Source of the DNA: Streptomyces sp. NBC_01463
GTDB taxonomy: Bacteria; Actinomycetota; Actinomycetes; Streptomycetales; Streptomycetaceae
Length of the DNA stretch: 64,000 nucleotides
Assembly: GCA_036227345.1 (NCBI GenBank)
Contig: CP109468.1
Coordinates: 4,154,001 to 4,218,000, forward strand
Direction of reading: 5' to 3'
Part shown: positions 1-8,626 of the stretch, one piece after another
How positions within the stretch are numbered: the first letter of the stretch is position 1
Layout: the number at the start of each line of letters is the position of its first letter
Translations under genes and position numbers: made by a program
The notes under the pieces: model-generated
The model's input: only the letters and a program-made list of their open reading frames with translations
What the model was told of the DNA's origin: nothing
The model's database searches: none

Positions 1-824
1 GGGGCGAGATCTGGCGCGAGCAGGCGACCGAGCACTGGAGCCGCCGCTGTCCGGGCCTGGACGAGAAGACCGCGGCCGCGGTCGCCGAGTTCACCCGCGA
101 GCCGCGTGAGCGCGAAGAACTGCGCGCCTTCATGGGCGAGTTGACGGGTGACGCGGTGACGCCCCGCGAACTGCTCCATGTCGCCCGCGCCCTGGTGCCG
201 CTGGTGCAACCGCCGCCGTCCGGCTTCTGGCGACACCACGGCAAGGCGAGTCTGCAGTGCCACCGGGAACCGCCGGAGCTCGTCGGCCCGGCGGCGATGG
301 GCCGCTGGCTGCGCGCCTACCTGACCGCGTACGGACCCGCCGGACTGCGCGACGCGGCGAAGTTCGCGGGCCTGACCGTGGGACGGGTCCGGGCGGGTCT
401 GCCGTACGCGGACCCGGTGGAGCGGCTGGAGGGGCCCGACGGCCGGGACCTGCTGGACGTGCCGGATGCCATGGACCCGGACGAAGGGGTCCGGGTGCCG
501 TTCCGGCTGCTGCCCAAATGGGACTCGGCGCTGCTCGCCCACACCGACCGCGGCCGGATCATGGACCCGGAGGTCCAGCGCCGCGTCGTCAACCGGTCCA
601 ACGGTGACGTGGCGGCCACCTACCTGGTCGACGGCCGGGTGGCCGGCACCTGGTCGGCCGGCGAGAAGGGGTCGGCCGCCCGGCTCGTTCTCACCCCGCT
701 GGTCCGCGCGGAGCTTCCGGACGACGCCGAGCCCGAGGGCGTACGACTGCTCCGCTTCCTCCATCCCCGGGCCGCCCGGCACAGCGTCGAGGCCGCCCCG
801 TTCGACGGAGACCCGCTGCCATGA
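1..824 (+). CDS. Winged-helix DNA-binding domain protein (HTH_42-like), 5' truncated
   Basis: The reading frame is open from the first bases of the window to the stop at 822-824, so the true start lies upstream; the ATG at 132 is internal. The visible 273 or so residues resemble the C-terminal part of the winged helix DNA-binding domain family (AlkZ-like HTH_42): an RWLRAY helix, a KFAGLTVGRVRAGL segment, then a PFRLLPKWDS motif and the VNRSNGDVAATYLVDGRVAGTW hairpin region near the end. Some members of this family are DNA glycosylases for interstrand crosslinks; nothing here proves that activity. The stop codon overlaps an ATG (ATGA at 821-824) that opens a very short frame. Function is inferred from family resemblance only. 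Confidence 0.7.
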   Translation, partial: GEIWREQATEHWSRRCPGLDEKTAAAVAEFTREPREREELRAFMGELTGDAVTPRELLHVARALVPLVQPPPSGFWRHHGKASLQCHREPPELVGPAAMGRWLRAYLTAYGPAGLRDAAKFAGLTVGRVRAGLPYADPVERLEGPDGRDLLDVPDAMDPDEGVRVPFRLLPKWDSALLAHTDRGRIMDPEVQRRVVNRSNGDVAATYLVDGRVAGTWSAGEKGSAARLVLTPLVRAELPDDAEPEGVRLLRFLHPRAARHSVEAAPFDGDPLP

Positions 825-973
825 CCGCTCCCGCCGCGGTGGCCGCCCTGGTCGCCGAGTACTGCGCGGAGTCACTCGGGCCCACCATCGCGTCCAGGCA
901 ACAGAAAACCCCAGGTCACAGCACACGTGACCTGGGGTTTTCGCCGAGCCCCCTATCGGATTCGAACCGATGA
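821..973 (+). pseudogene. Short open frame running into the tRNA terminator, possible gene remnant
   Basis: An ATG at 821 overlaps the stop of the winged-helix gene in the ATGA arrangement typical of coupled genes. The frame (MTAPAAVAALVAEYCAES...) reads naturally for about 28 codons, then crosses the terminator hairpin at 904-942 and stops inside the tRNA gene. This could be the 5' end of a former downstream gene cut off next to tRNA-Thr, or a chance frame. No family was recognised. Confidence 0.2.
904..942. terminator. Terminator hairpin, 16-bp perfect stem
   Basis: GAAAACCCCAGGTCAC (904-919) and its exact complement (927-942) are separated by 7 nt. A-tract and T-tract ends on both sides make it usable in both directions. 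It ends the tRNA-Thr transcript (minus strand) and the winged-helix gene (plus strand). Confidence 0.85.
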
Positions 974-1020
974 CCTACGCATTACAAGTGCGTTGCTCTG
1001 GCCAGCTGAGCTAAGGAGGC
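947..1020 (-). tRNA. tRNA-Thr (anticodon TGT)
   Basis: The minus strand folds as a 74-nt tRNA: acceptor GCCTCCT with AGGGGGC, D stem GCTC/GAGC, anticodon stem ACGCA/TGCGT with loop CTTGTAA (anticodon TGT, decoding ACA), and T arm ATCGG-TTCGAAT-CCGAT. No CCA is encoded. A strong terminator follows directly at 904-942. Confidence 0.95.
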
Positions 1021-1131
1021 GTGCCGGAGCAGTGTAACCAACGGCGGCCCCCGCCCCGCGCAGAAATCTCACACACCTCCAACTACTGACAGATCGCAAA
1101 CCGCCAGGTAGCGTCGCTGGAAGTTCACCCA

Positions 1132-1147
1132 GGTGGACCAGACCACT
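1132..1147. promoter_or_regulatory. DasR-type operator (dre-like) upstream of msiK
   Basis: GGTGGACCAGACCACT matches 12 of 16 positions of the dre consensus ACTGGTCTAGACCACT as I recall it. It lies 54-70 nt before the msiK start. MsiK energises chitobiose and cellobiose importers, so control by the GlcNAc regulator DasR would be sensible. The match is visible; binding is inferred. Confidence 0.45.
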
Positions 1148-1201
1148 CCCTTTGCAACGGATCGTCCGGCACGTTCCTGCCGGTTGAGGAGAAGATTCAG
1201 C

Positions 1202-2338
<1,137 letters not shown>

Positions 2339-2355
2339 TCCCGCGCACGCTGTAC

Positions 2356-2388
2356 GGTGGCCCCGCACGTCTCTCGTGCGGGGCCACC
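2356..2388 (+). terminator. msiK terminator, 14-bp perfect stem
   Basis: GGTGGCCCCGCACG (2356-2369) pairs with CGTGCGGGGCCACC (2375-2388) around TCTCT, 18 nt after the msiK stop. Confidence 0.85.
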
Positions 2389-2545
2389 GCGCGTTGGGGG
2401 GTTTGGGCGGGCGGCGGCAAATTCCCCGGCACAACGGGCATTTCACTACCGGTCGTCAACACGGGATTCGAAAAACTCACTCGAACCGTCCCCCGCGAGG
2501 GTGACGAAATGTCGCCAAATCATCACTGACCGCTACGCTCGCTGC

Positions 2546-2959
2546 GTGACCCACACCGCGCGCCGTATCGGCCGAACTCTCGCATTCGTACTGCCTGTCG
2601 TCATGGTCCTGTCCGGGACCCTCGCGGTCACCGCCGTGCCGTGGGCAGCCTCCAACTCCGACGCCCAGATGCTCACCGCGTCCGCGCAGACCGTCTCCAA
2701 GCGCGCCAAGCCGCGTGCTCCGCAGGACATCCTGCGCGACAAGCTCCTCCTGGAGCTCCAGGAGAAGGACCCCGGTGCCGCGCTGACGGATCTGCAGCGC
2801 GCCGTCGAGGGGCGCCCGTCGCTCGCCCGGCACTGCATGTCGATCGCCAGGGCCCTGGGCAAGGCGGCCGTCGCGCAGTACGGACCGACCCGTGCGCACC
2901 GCTTCTCGCGGCCCGTCTGCGACACCTCCTTCGCCTCGGGTGTCGCGCAGTTCAGCTGA
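2546..2959 (+). CDS. Small secreted or membrane-anchored protein of unknown function
   Basis: A 137-residue protein with an N-terminal signal segment (RRIGRTLAFVLPVVMVLSGT) and an Ala-rich cleavage-type region (VTAVPWAAS), then a helical part (DILRDKLLLELQEKDPG) and a C-terminal half with two cysteines (ARHCMSIAR and RPVCDTSF) that could form a disulfide outside the cell. I do not recognise a named family. The GTG at 2546 is preferred because TACGCT at 2534-2539 lies 6 nt before it, the layout of a leaderless transcript; the next in-frame GTG upstream (2501) has no good ribosome-binding site. Confidence 0.65.
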   Translation: MTHTARRIGRTLAFVLPVVMVLSGTLAVTAVPWAASNSDAQMLTASAQTVSKRAKPRAPQDILRDKLLLELQEKDPGAALTDLQRAVEGRPSLARHCMSIARALGKAAVAQYGPTRAHRFSRPVCDTSFASGVAQFS

Positions 2960-2994
2960 CCGCTCCCGGCCGGGCACGGCATATCGTGCCTGGC

Positions 2995-3705
2995 ATGCAT
3001 ACGTTTCCGACGCAGGCCGTGATCCTGGCGGGTGGCCAGGGATCGCGGCTGCGCCCGTACACCGATGACCGCCCCAAGCCGATGGTCGAGATCCCGGGCA
3101 CCGGGACTCCGATCATCGGCCATCAGCTTTCCTGGCTGGCCGCCGAGGGCGTGACCGATGCCGTGGTGTCGTGCGGGCATCTCGCCGAGGTGCTGCAGGA
3201 GTGGCTGGCCGAGGCCGTGCTGCCGCTGCGGGTCACCACGGTGGTGGAGTCCGAGCCGCTGGGGCGTGGTGGCGGGCTGAAGTACGCGGCGGCCCGGCTG
3301 CCCGATCCGGAGCAGCCCTGGTACGCGACGAACGGTGATATCTGGACCCGTTTCTCGTTGCGCGAGATGGCCGCGTTCCATGCCGAGCGCGATGCGACCG
3401 CGACGCTGGCGCTGGCCCGGCCGCGCATTCCGTGGGGTGCGGTGGAGACGGATGCGTTCGGGCACATCACGGACTTCATCGAGTCCCCGCCTTCGCCGTA
3501 TCTGATCAATGCGGGGGTGTACGTGTTCTCCCCCGCGTTCACGGGGCTGCTGCCGGACCGGGGCGACCACGAGCGGACGACGTTCCCCCGGCTCGCGCGC
3601 GAGCGCAGGCTGGCCGGGTATCCGTTGCCGCACGGGGCGTACTGGCGGGCCATCGACACCGCGAAGGACCTGACGGAGGCGGCGAAGGAGCTGGACGGGC
3701 AGTAG
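2995..3705 (+). CDS. Nucleotidyltransferase family protein (sugar-1-phosphate NTP-transferase type)
   Basis: A 236-residue cytosolic enzyme of the NTP_transferase fold that joins a nucleoside triphosphate to a sugar-1-phosphate. The signature loop AVILAGGQGSRLRPYT, the KPMVEI lysine motif, NGDIW (metal-binding Asp) and the INAGVYVFSP segment are visible. The length is short, with no left-handed beta-helix domain, like the mannose-1-phosphate guanylyltransferase-like group. The substrate cannot be read from sequence. The start is ATG 2995, with a possible leaderless -10 just upstream. It is followed by a strong shared terminator. Confidence 0.8.
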   Translation: MHTFPTQAVILAGGQGSRLRPYTDDRPKPMVEIPGTGTPIIGHQLSWLAAEGVTDAVVSCGHLAEVLQEWLAEAVLPLRVTTVVESEPLGRGGGLKYAAARLPDPEQPWYATNGDIWTRFSLREMAAFHAERDATATLALARPRIPWGAVETDAFGHITDFIESPPSPYLINAGVYVFSPAFTGLLPDRGDHERTTFPRLARERRLAGYPLPHGAYWRAIDTAKDLTEAAKELDGQ

Positions 3706-3710
3706 CGCGC

Positions 3711-3766
3711 ACACGCCGAAGGGGCGGGTACCGGAGCCGTTTCCGGTACCCGCCCCTTCGGCGTGC
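3711..3766. terminator. Bidirectional terminator, 24-bp stem
   Basis: Arms 3712-3735 and 3742-3765 are perfect complements (core GGGGCGGGTACCGG) around a 6-nt loop. It lies between two convergent genes and serves both. Confidence 0.9.
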
Positions 3767-3775
3767 TCGTGGGGG

Positions 3776-5455
3776 TCAGCCGAGGAGGCCGCCGATGGGG
3801 TTGCGGCCACCACCGCCGCCGCCACCACCGCCACCGGTGTCGCCGCCGCCGGTGGAGCCGCCCGTGGAGCCGCTGCCGGGGGCGGTGCCGCCGGTGGACG
3901 AACCGCCGCCGCTGCCGGCGGGGCCGGATGAGCTGGGGCCGGAGCTGCCTGCCGGGGACTGCTGCTGGGGGGTGGTCCGCTGCGGGGTACCGGGGCCGGT
4001 GCCCTGGGTCTGGCTGGGCTGTCCGGCACTCGCGCCGGCCGCCTGGCCGGACTCGCGGACGCTGTCCGTGGCGGGCGTGGAGGCCTTCGCGGACGGGGTG
4101 CGGGGAGCGGTGCTGCGGGAGGGCGCGGGCCGCTGTCCGGCGGGGGACTTGGAGGCCTTGCCGCCGCGGGACTCCCCGGGGAGCGGGGAGCCGGGGAGCT
4201 GGTTGGTCGGGACGCCGTTCGGGCCGGGGACGGTGACGACCTCGGAGGAGCGGACGGCGCCGCCGAGCATGGAGCCGATGAGGAGGGTGAGGCCGACGAC
4301 GACGGTGGCGACGACGCCGCCCCGGCGCAGGACGCGGCGGCGGAGGTCCCAGATCTCGGAGCGGGGGCCGAGCTTGCGCCAGGCCTCTCCGGCGAGGCGT
4401 CCGTCGACGGAGTAGACGGGGGCGCCCGCGATGATCAGGGGGCTCCAGGCGGCGAGGTAGATGATGTCGGGCGCGTCGTACACGGCGACGGTGCGCCAGC
4501 TGACGGTCACCAGGAGGGCGGCGGACAGCAGGGCGCCGACGGAGGCCGCGACGCGCTGCCAGAGGCCGAGGACGGTCAGGACGCCGACGACGACCTGGAG
4601 GAAGGCGATCGTGAGTCCGGCGCCGACGGGGTGCGAGAGCGCGAAGTCGCGCAGGGGTCCGGCGAGGGCCCACGGGTGCAGCGAGGTCAGCCACTTGACC
4701 ATGGAGCCGCGGTCTCCGCCGTCGAAGTAGACGGGGTCGCAGAGCTTGCCCATGCCGGCGTAGATGGAGATGAAGCCGAGGAAGACGCGCATCGGCAGCA
4801 GGACGACGCCGAGGTTCATGCGGCGGCCGGGGTAGTACGCGTGCCGGACGGCGTCGGCGCCCTGGCGCCGGCCGCGGGTGTCGGTGATGTCGTCGGCGTA
4901 GTCGTCGTACGCGTCCGGGTCGGGCCCGTCCTGGTCGTACCGGCCGGGCTCGACGGCGTCGTAGGCGCCCACAGCCTGGCGCATGGGCGGCAGCAGCGGG
5001 CCGCCGGGACGGCCGGGCCCCTGCGGCGCGGTGACGACCGGGTTGGGCTGGGTCTCTTCGAGGCGCGGGATGACCTGGGTGCCGGCGCCGCCGCGGCCGC
5101 TTTCGAACTCGTAGGAGGCGTACGGCTCGTAGGGGTCGTACGCGGTGTCGGGCCGGCCGGCGGTGGAGTTCCGGACGGCCTGGAGGAGTCCGGTGGCGCC
5201 GGGGTCGCCGGGGGCGGACCTGCCGCTCCACACGACGGGGGCGCGCCGGCCGCGGCCGGCTCCGCTGCCGCTCATGGCGGGGATCCTGGGCGCACCGGCG
5301 GGGGTCACACCGCGCAGCCGTGCGCGCTGGCCGGGGGCGAGCTGCACCCGGAAGCTGGCGTGGTTGACGATGACCTGCGCAGGGTCGCAGTCCACCTTGG
5401 TCATGCTCAGGGCGGGTTGTTCGTCGAACCGAGGCGTTCTGGTGTCCACACTCAT
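3776..5455 (-). CDS. DoxX family membrane protein with long disordered flanks
   Basis: A 559-residue protein. Residues 1-210 are soluble and of mixed composition, with Tyr/Asp/Pro repeats such as AYDPYEPYASYEFE. Residues 213-355 form a DoxX-type four-helix membrane domain (RVFLGFISIYAGMGKL, FLQVVVGVLTVLGLW, ASVGALLSAALLVTVSW, IIYLAAWSPLIIAG). One more membrane helix follows at about 381-400, then a Ser/Pro/Gly tail ending in ten consecutive glycines. DoxX proteins are linked to redox or quinone-related functions; the flanks are typical of the streptomycete version and of unknown role. The start at 5455 gives a sequence-like N-terminus; an alternative ATG is at 5275. Confidence 0.8.
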   Translation of the reverse strand: MSVDTRTPRFDEQPALSMTKVDCDPAQVIVNHASFRVQLAPGQRARLRGVTPAGAPRIPAMSGSGAGRGRRAPVVWSGRSAPGDPGATGLLQAVRNSTAGRPDTAYDPYEPYASYEFESGRGGAGTQVIPRLEETQPNPVVTAPQGPGRPGGPLLPPMRQAVGAYDAVEPGRYDQDGPDPDAYDDYADDITDTRGRRQGADAVRHAYYPGRRMNLGVVLLPMRVFLGFISIYAGMGKLCDPVYFDGGDRGSMVKWLTSLHPWALAGPLRDFALSHPVGAGLTIAFLQVVVGVLTVLGLWQRVAASVGALLSAALLVTVSWRTVAVYDAPDIIYLAAWSPLIIAGAPVYSVDGRLAGEAWRKLGPRSEIWDLRRRVLRRGGVVATVVVGLTLLIGSMLGGAVRSSEVVTVPGPNGVPTNQLPGSPLPGESRGGKASKSPAGQRPAPSRSTAPRTPSAKASTPATDSVRESGQAAGASAGQPSQTQGTGPGTPQRTTPQQQSPAGSSGPSSSGPAGSGGGSSTGGTAPGSGSTGGSTGGGDTGGGGGGGGGGRNPIGGLLG

Positions 5456-5631
5456 CTAACCGAGTGATGTGTGTTTAGGACACTGCCTTGACGGTGTCGA
5501 AGTGTCCGAGGCCCGTCAACAGGGGGTGGCGGGGTGCGCCGGGGCGTGCGCGGGTCCGGATGCGCCCCCGGTGTGACCCGTGCGGAGGCGGCCCGGGGGC
5601 CGGTCGGGCGCCGCCCGGGCGGGTGGTCCCG

Positions 5632-5657
5632 CGGGACGGGCCGTGCGGCCCGTCCCG
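5632..5657 (-). terminator. rlmB terminator, 11-bp perfect stem
   Basis: CGGGACGGGCC and GGCCCGTCCCG flank a GTGC loop just beyond the rlmB stop codon. Confidence 0.7.
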
Positions 5658-5665
5658 GTGGCGGA

Positions 5666-6622
5666 TCAGGCGCGGCGGCGCGCGACCTCGTACATCACGA
5701 TGCCGGCGGCGACACCGGCGTTGAGGGACTCGGCGCCGCCCGGCATGGAGATGCGGACGCGGTAGTCGCAGGTCTCGCCGACGAGGCGGCCGAGGCCCTT
5801 GCCCTCGCTGCCGATGACGATGACGACGGGGCCGCCGAGGGCTTCGAGGTCCTCGACGGTGTGCTCGCCGTCCGCGGCGAGGCCGACGACGGCGATGCCC
5901 TCCTTCTTGTACGCCTCCAGTGCCCGGGTCAGGTTGGTGACGCGGGAGACGGGCGTACGGGCGGCGGTGCCGGCGGAGGACTTCCAGGCCCCGGCGGTCA
6001 TGCCGGCCGCGCGGCGCTCGGGCACGACGACGCCGTGGCCGCCGAAGGCGGAGACGGAGCGGACGATGGCGCCGAGGTTGCGCGGGTCCGTGACGCCGTC
6101 GAGCGCGACGATGAGGGGGTCCTCGCCGTTGTCGTAGGCGGCGGCGGTGAGGTCCTGCGGGTCCGCGTACTCGTACGGCGGGACCTGGAGGACGAGGCCC
6201 TGGTGGTTGAGCCCGTTCGTCATGCGGTCGAGCTCGGGGCGCGGGGCTTCCATCAGGTTGATGTTGCCGCGGGCGCCGGCGAGCTGGAGGGCCTCGCGGA
6301 CGCGCTCGTCGTTGTCGATGTACTGCTGGACGTACAGCGTGGTGGCGGGCACGCCGTCGCGCAGGGCCTCGAAGACCGGGTTGCGGCCGACGACCATTTC
6401 GGAGGTGCCCTTGACGCCGCCGCGGCGGGGCGCGGGACGGCGGTTGGCGGCCTGCTTGGCCTTGGCGGTCGCGATGCGGTTCTTCTTGTGCTTCTTGCGC
6501 TCCTCGGCGGGCGGCGTCGGTCCCCTGCCTTCGAGAGCGCGGCGTCGGTTACCGCCGCTGCCGACCTGCATGCCCTTCTTGTTGGACGTGCGGCGGTTCC
6601 TGCGCTGGCTGTTCCCGGCCAT
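5666..6622 (-). CDS. rlmB: 23S rRNA 2'-O-ribose guanosine methyltransferase (SpoU/TrmH family)
   Basis: A 318-residue SPOUT methyltransferase that methylates a ribose of 23S rRNA using S-adenosylmethionine. The N-terminal 70 residues are basic (RRNRRTSNKKG and RPAPRRGGVKG), as in actinobacterial members. They are followed by the substrate-binding SpoU_sub_bind domain (VVGRNPVFEALRDG) and the knotted catalytic domain with its three motifs: DPRNLGAIVRS, VIGSEGKGL and SMPGGAESLNAGVAAG. It lies downstream of cysS on the same strand, a conserved actinobacterial pair, but a hairpin separates the two. Confidence 0.92.
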   Translation of the reverse strand: MAGNSQRRNRRTSNKKGMQVGSGGNRRRALEGRGPTPPAEERKKHKKNRIATAKAKQAANRRPAPRRGGVKGTSEMVVGRNPVFEALRDGVPATTLYVQQYIDNDERVREALQLAGARGNINLMEAPRPELDRMTNGLNHQGLVLQVPPYEYADPQDLTAAAYDNGEDPLIVALDGVTDPRNLGAIVRSVSAFGGHGVVVPERRAAGMTAGAWKSSAGTAARTPVSRVTNLTRALEAYKKEGIAVVGLAADGEHTVEDLEALGGPVVIVIGSEGKGLGRLVGETCDYRVRISMPGGAESLNAGVAAGIVMYEVARRRA

Positions 6623-6670
6623 GACCTACCTGTTTCGTTGCTTCAGACGTGCATGCGTATAAGTGAAAGT

Positions 6671-6696
6671 GTGCCGCCCGGCGGGCCGGGCGGCAC
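6671..6696 (-). terminator. Hairpin between cysS and rlmB
   Basis: GTGCCGCCCGG and CCGGGCGGCAC pair around CGGG, 9 nt after the cysS stop. It could end the cysS transcript or reduce read-through into rlmB. Confidence 0.65.
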
Positions 6697-6704
6697 ATGG
6701 AGGA

Positions 6705-8108
6705 CTACTGGCGCGGGCCGAGTGTCCACCGTGGTCCGGTCGGGCTGTCCTCGATGACGAGGCCGGACTGGTTGAGCTGGTCGCGGATGGCGTCGGCCGC
6801 GGTCCAGTCCTTGCGCTCGCGGGCGGACTGGCGCTGGTCGAGGACGAGCCGGACGAGGGTGTCGACGACGCCGTGCAGATCGTCGCCGCGGTCGCTCTCG
6901 CCGGCCCAGTGCTCGTCGAGCGGGTCGAGACCGAGGACGCCGAGCATGGCACGGACCTCGGCGAGGCGGGCGACGGCCGCTTCCTTGTCGTCGGCGGCGA
7001 GGGCGGAGTTGCCCTGACGGACGGTGGTGTGGACGATCGCGAGGGCCTGCGGGACGCCCATGTCGTCGTCCATCGCCTCGGCGAAGGCGGGCGGCACCTC
7101 GGCGGCCGGCTCGACGGTCTCGCCGGCCTTCTCGGTGACGCGCTGGACGAAGCCCTCGATGCGCGCGAACGCGGACTCCGCCTCGCGCAGGGCGTCCTCG
7201 CTGTACTCGATCATCGACCGGTAGTGCGGGGTGCCGAGGTAGTAGCGCAGCACGATGGGGCGCCAGGCCTTGACCATCTCGCTGACCAGCACGGAGTTGC
7301 CCAGCGACTTCGACATCTTCTCGCCGGCCATGGTGACCCAGCCGTTGTGCACCCAGTACTTCGCGAACTCGTCGCCGAAGGCCTTGGCCTGGGCGATCTC
7401 GTTCTCGTGGTGCGGGAAGATCAGGTCGATGCCGCCGCCGTGGATGTCGAAGGCGGTGCCGAGGTACTTGTGCGCCATCGCGGAGCATTCGAGGTGCCAG
7501 CCGGGGCGGCCGCGGCCCCAGGGGGTCTCCCAGCTGGGCTCGCCGGGCCTGGATGCCTTCCACATGGCGAAGTCGCGCTGGTCGCGCTTGCCGGTCTCGC
7601 CGTCGCCGGAGGGCTGGCGCAGGTCGTCCAGGTCCTGGTTGGAGAGCTCCAGGTAGCCGGGGAAGGAGCGGACGTCGAAGTAGACGTTGCCGTCGGCCGC
7701 GTAGGCGTGGCCGCGCTCGATGAGGCCGCGCATCATCTCGATCATCTCGGTGATGTGGCCGGTGGCGCGGGGCTCGTACGTGGGCGGCAGGCAGCCGAGC
7801 GCGGCGTAGCCGTCGTTGAACGCGCGCTCGTTCTCGTAGCCGATGGCCCACCAGGGGCGGCCCTGCTCGGCCGACTTCTTGATGATCTTGTCGTCGATGT
7901 CGGTGACGTTCCGGACGAACGTCACGTCGTAACCGCGGTGGGCGAACCAGCGGCGCATGATGTCGAAGTTCAGTCCGGACCTGATGTGCCCGATGTGCGG
8001 GGCGGCCTGGACAGTAGCGCCACAGAGGTAGATCGAGACACAGCCCGCTGTGAGCGGGACGAAGTCACGGATCTGCCGGGCGCTGGTGTCGTACAGGCGA
8101 ATAGTCAC
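6705..8108 (-). CDS. cysS: Cysteinyl-tRNA synthetase
   Basis: A 467-residue class I aminoacyl-tRNA synthetase that charges tRNA-Cys. The zinc ligand region YLCGATV and the HIGH motif (PHIGHIRSG, residues 37-45) are present, with WHLECSAM, HGGGIDLIFPHHENE and KMSKSLGN further on, and the helical anticodon-binding region at the C-terminus. It is the tRNA ligase rather than the mycothiol ligase MshC, judged by the full-length C-terminal domain. The GTG at 8108 follows TACCCT (8115-8120) by 6 nt, so the mRNA is probably leaderless. Confidence 0.95.
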   Translation of the reverse strand: MTIRLYDTSARQIRDFVPLTAGCVSIYLCGATVQAAPHIGHIRSGLNFDIMRRWFAHRGYDVTFVRNVTDIDDKIIKKSAEQGRPWWAIGYENERAFNDGYAALGCLPPTYEPRATGHITEMIEMMRGLIERGHAYAADGNVYFDVRSFPGYLELSNQDLDDLRQPSGDGETGKRDQRDFAMWKASRPGEPSWETPWGRGRPGWHLECSAMAHKYLGTAFDIHGGGIDLIFPHHENEIAQAKAFGDEFAKYWVHNGWVTMAGEKMSKSLGNSVLVSEMVKAWRPIVLRYYLGTPHYRSMIEYSEDALREAESAFARIEGFVQRVTEKAGETVEPAAEVPPAFAEAMDDDMGVPQALAIVHTTVRQGNSALAADDKEAAVARLAEVRAMLGVLGLDPLDEHWAGESDRGDDLHGVVDTLVRLVLDQRQSARERKDWTAADAIRDQLNQSGLVIEDSPTGPRWTLGPRQ

Positions 8109-8174
8109 GCCTCAAGGGTAGTGGGCGCGCACCAGTGCCCAGCGACCCCTTGGGCGATTGCGTGGACAGTTGTT

Positions 8175-8199
8175 ACGGCTCCGGGCGGGCCGGAGCCGT
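8175..8199 (-). terminator. Hairpin downstream of the PPOX gene
   Basis: ACGGCTCCGG and CCGGAGCCGT pair around GCGGG, in the gap between the PPOX gene and cysS. Confidence 0.65.
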
Positions 8200-8221
8200 G
8201 ACAGGTGATCGTCCGGGGTGC

Positions 8222-8626
8222 TCAGACGGCTCCGACGACCTTCCGGGGCGTGATCCGGACGACGACCCGGGGGTCGTCGGCACCGGAGGTGGGGTTGAAG
8301 TCGGCGTACTTCTTGCCGGTGTACTTCAGGGACAGCTCGTCGATGAGTTCCTGTCCGCCCTCGGTGGTGAGGGTGGCGGTGCCGCGGATCTCGGCGTACG
8401 TGTACGGGGCGTCGAAGGGCTGGACGACGACGGAGACGCGCGGGTCGCGGGCGAGGTTCTGTTCCTTGCGGCGGCCGGTGGTCGTGGAGATGAGGACGTC
8501 GTCGCCGTCCCGCTTCACCCAGACCGGGGACACCTGGGGGCTGCCGTCGGGCTGGACGGTGGCCACGGTGACGAAGACCGGGGTGTCGAGCAGCGCCTTG
8601 AGTTCGGGGGAGAGTGCGGCGGTCAT
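8222..8626 (-). CDS. PPOX-class F420-dependent oxidoreductase-type protein
   Basis: A 134-residue split beta-barrel protein of the pyridoxamine-phosphate oxidase-like class. Its pattern (VFVTVATVQPDGSPQVSPVWV, DVLISTTTGRRKEQNL, DPRVSVVV, EIRGTATL) matches the actinobacterial F420-dependent group. It is preceded by AGGAGG, and its ATG overlaps the stop of the fused permease gene (ATGA at 8623-8626), so translation is probably coupled to that transporter. The substrate is unknown. Coupling to a metal-box-flanked ABC system is unusual. Confidence 0.8.
   Translation of the reverse strand: MTAALSPELKALLDTPVFVTVATVQPDGSPQVSPVWVKRDGDDVLISTTTGRRKEQNLARDPRVSVVVQPFDAPYTYAEIRGTATLTTEGGQELIDELSLKYTGKKYADFNPTSGADDPRVVVRITPRKVVGAV

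Noticed and set aside
3123..5231. A 702-codon minus-strand open frame
   Set aside because: Very Arg/Pro-rich, in the wrong frame over the DoxX and nucleotidyltransferase genes; typical of high-GC shadow frames.
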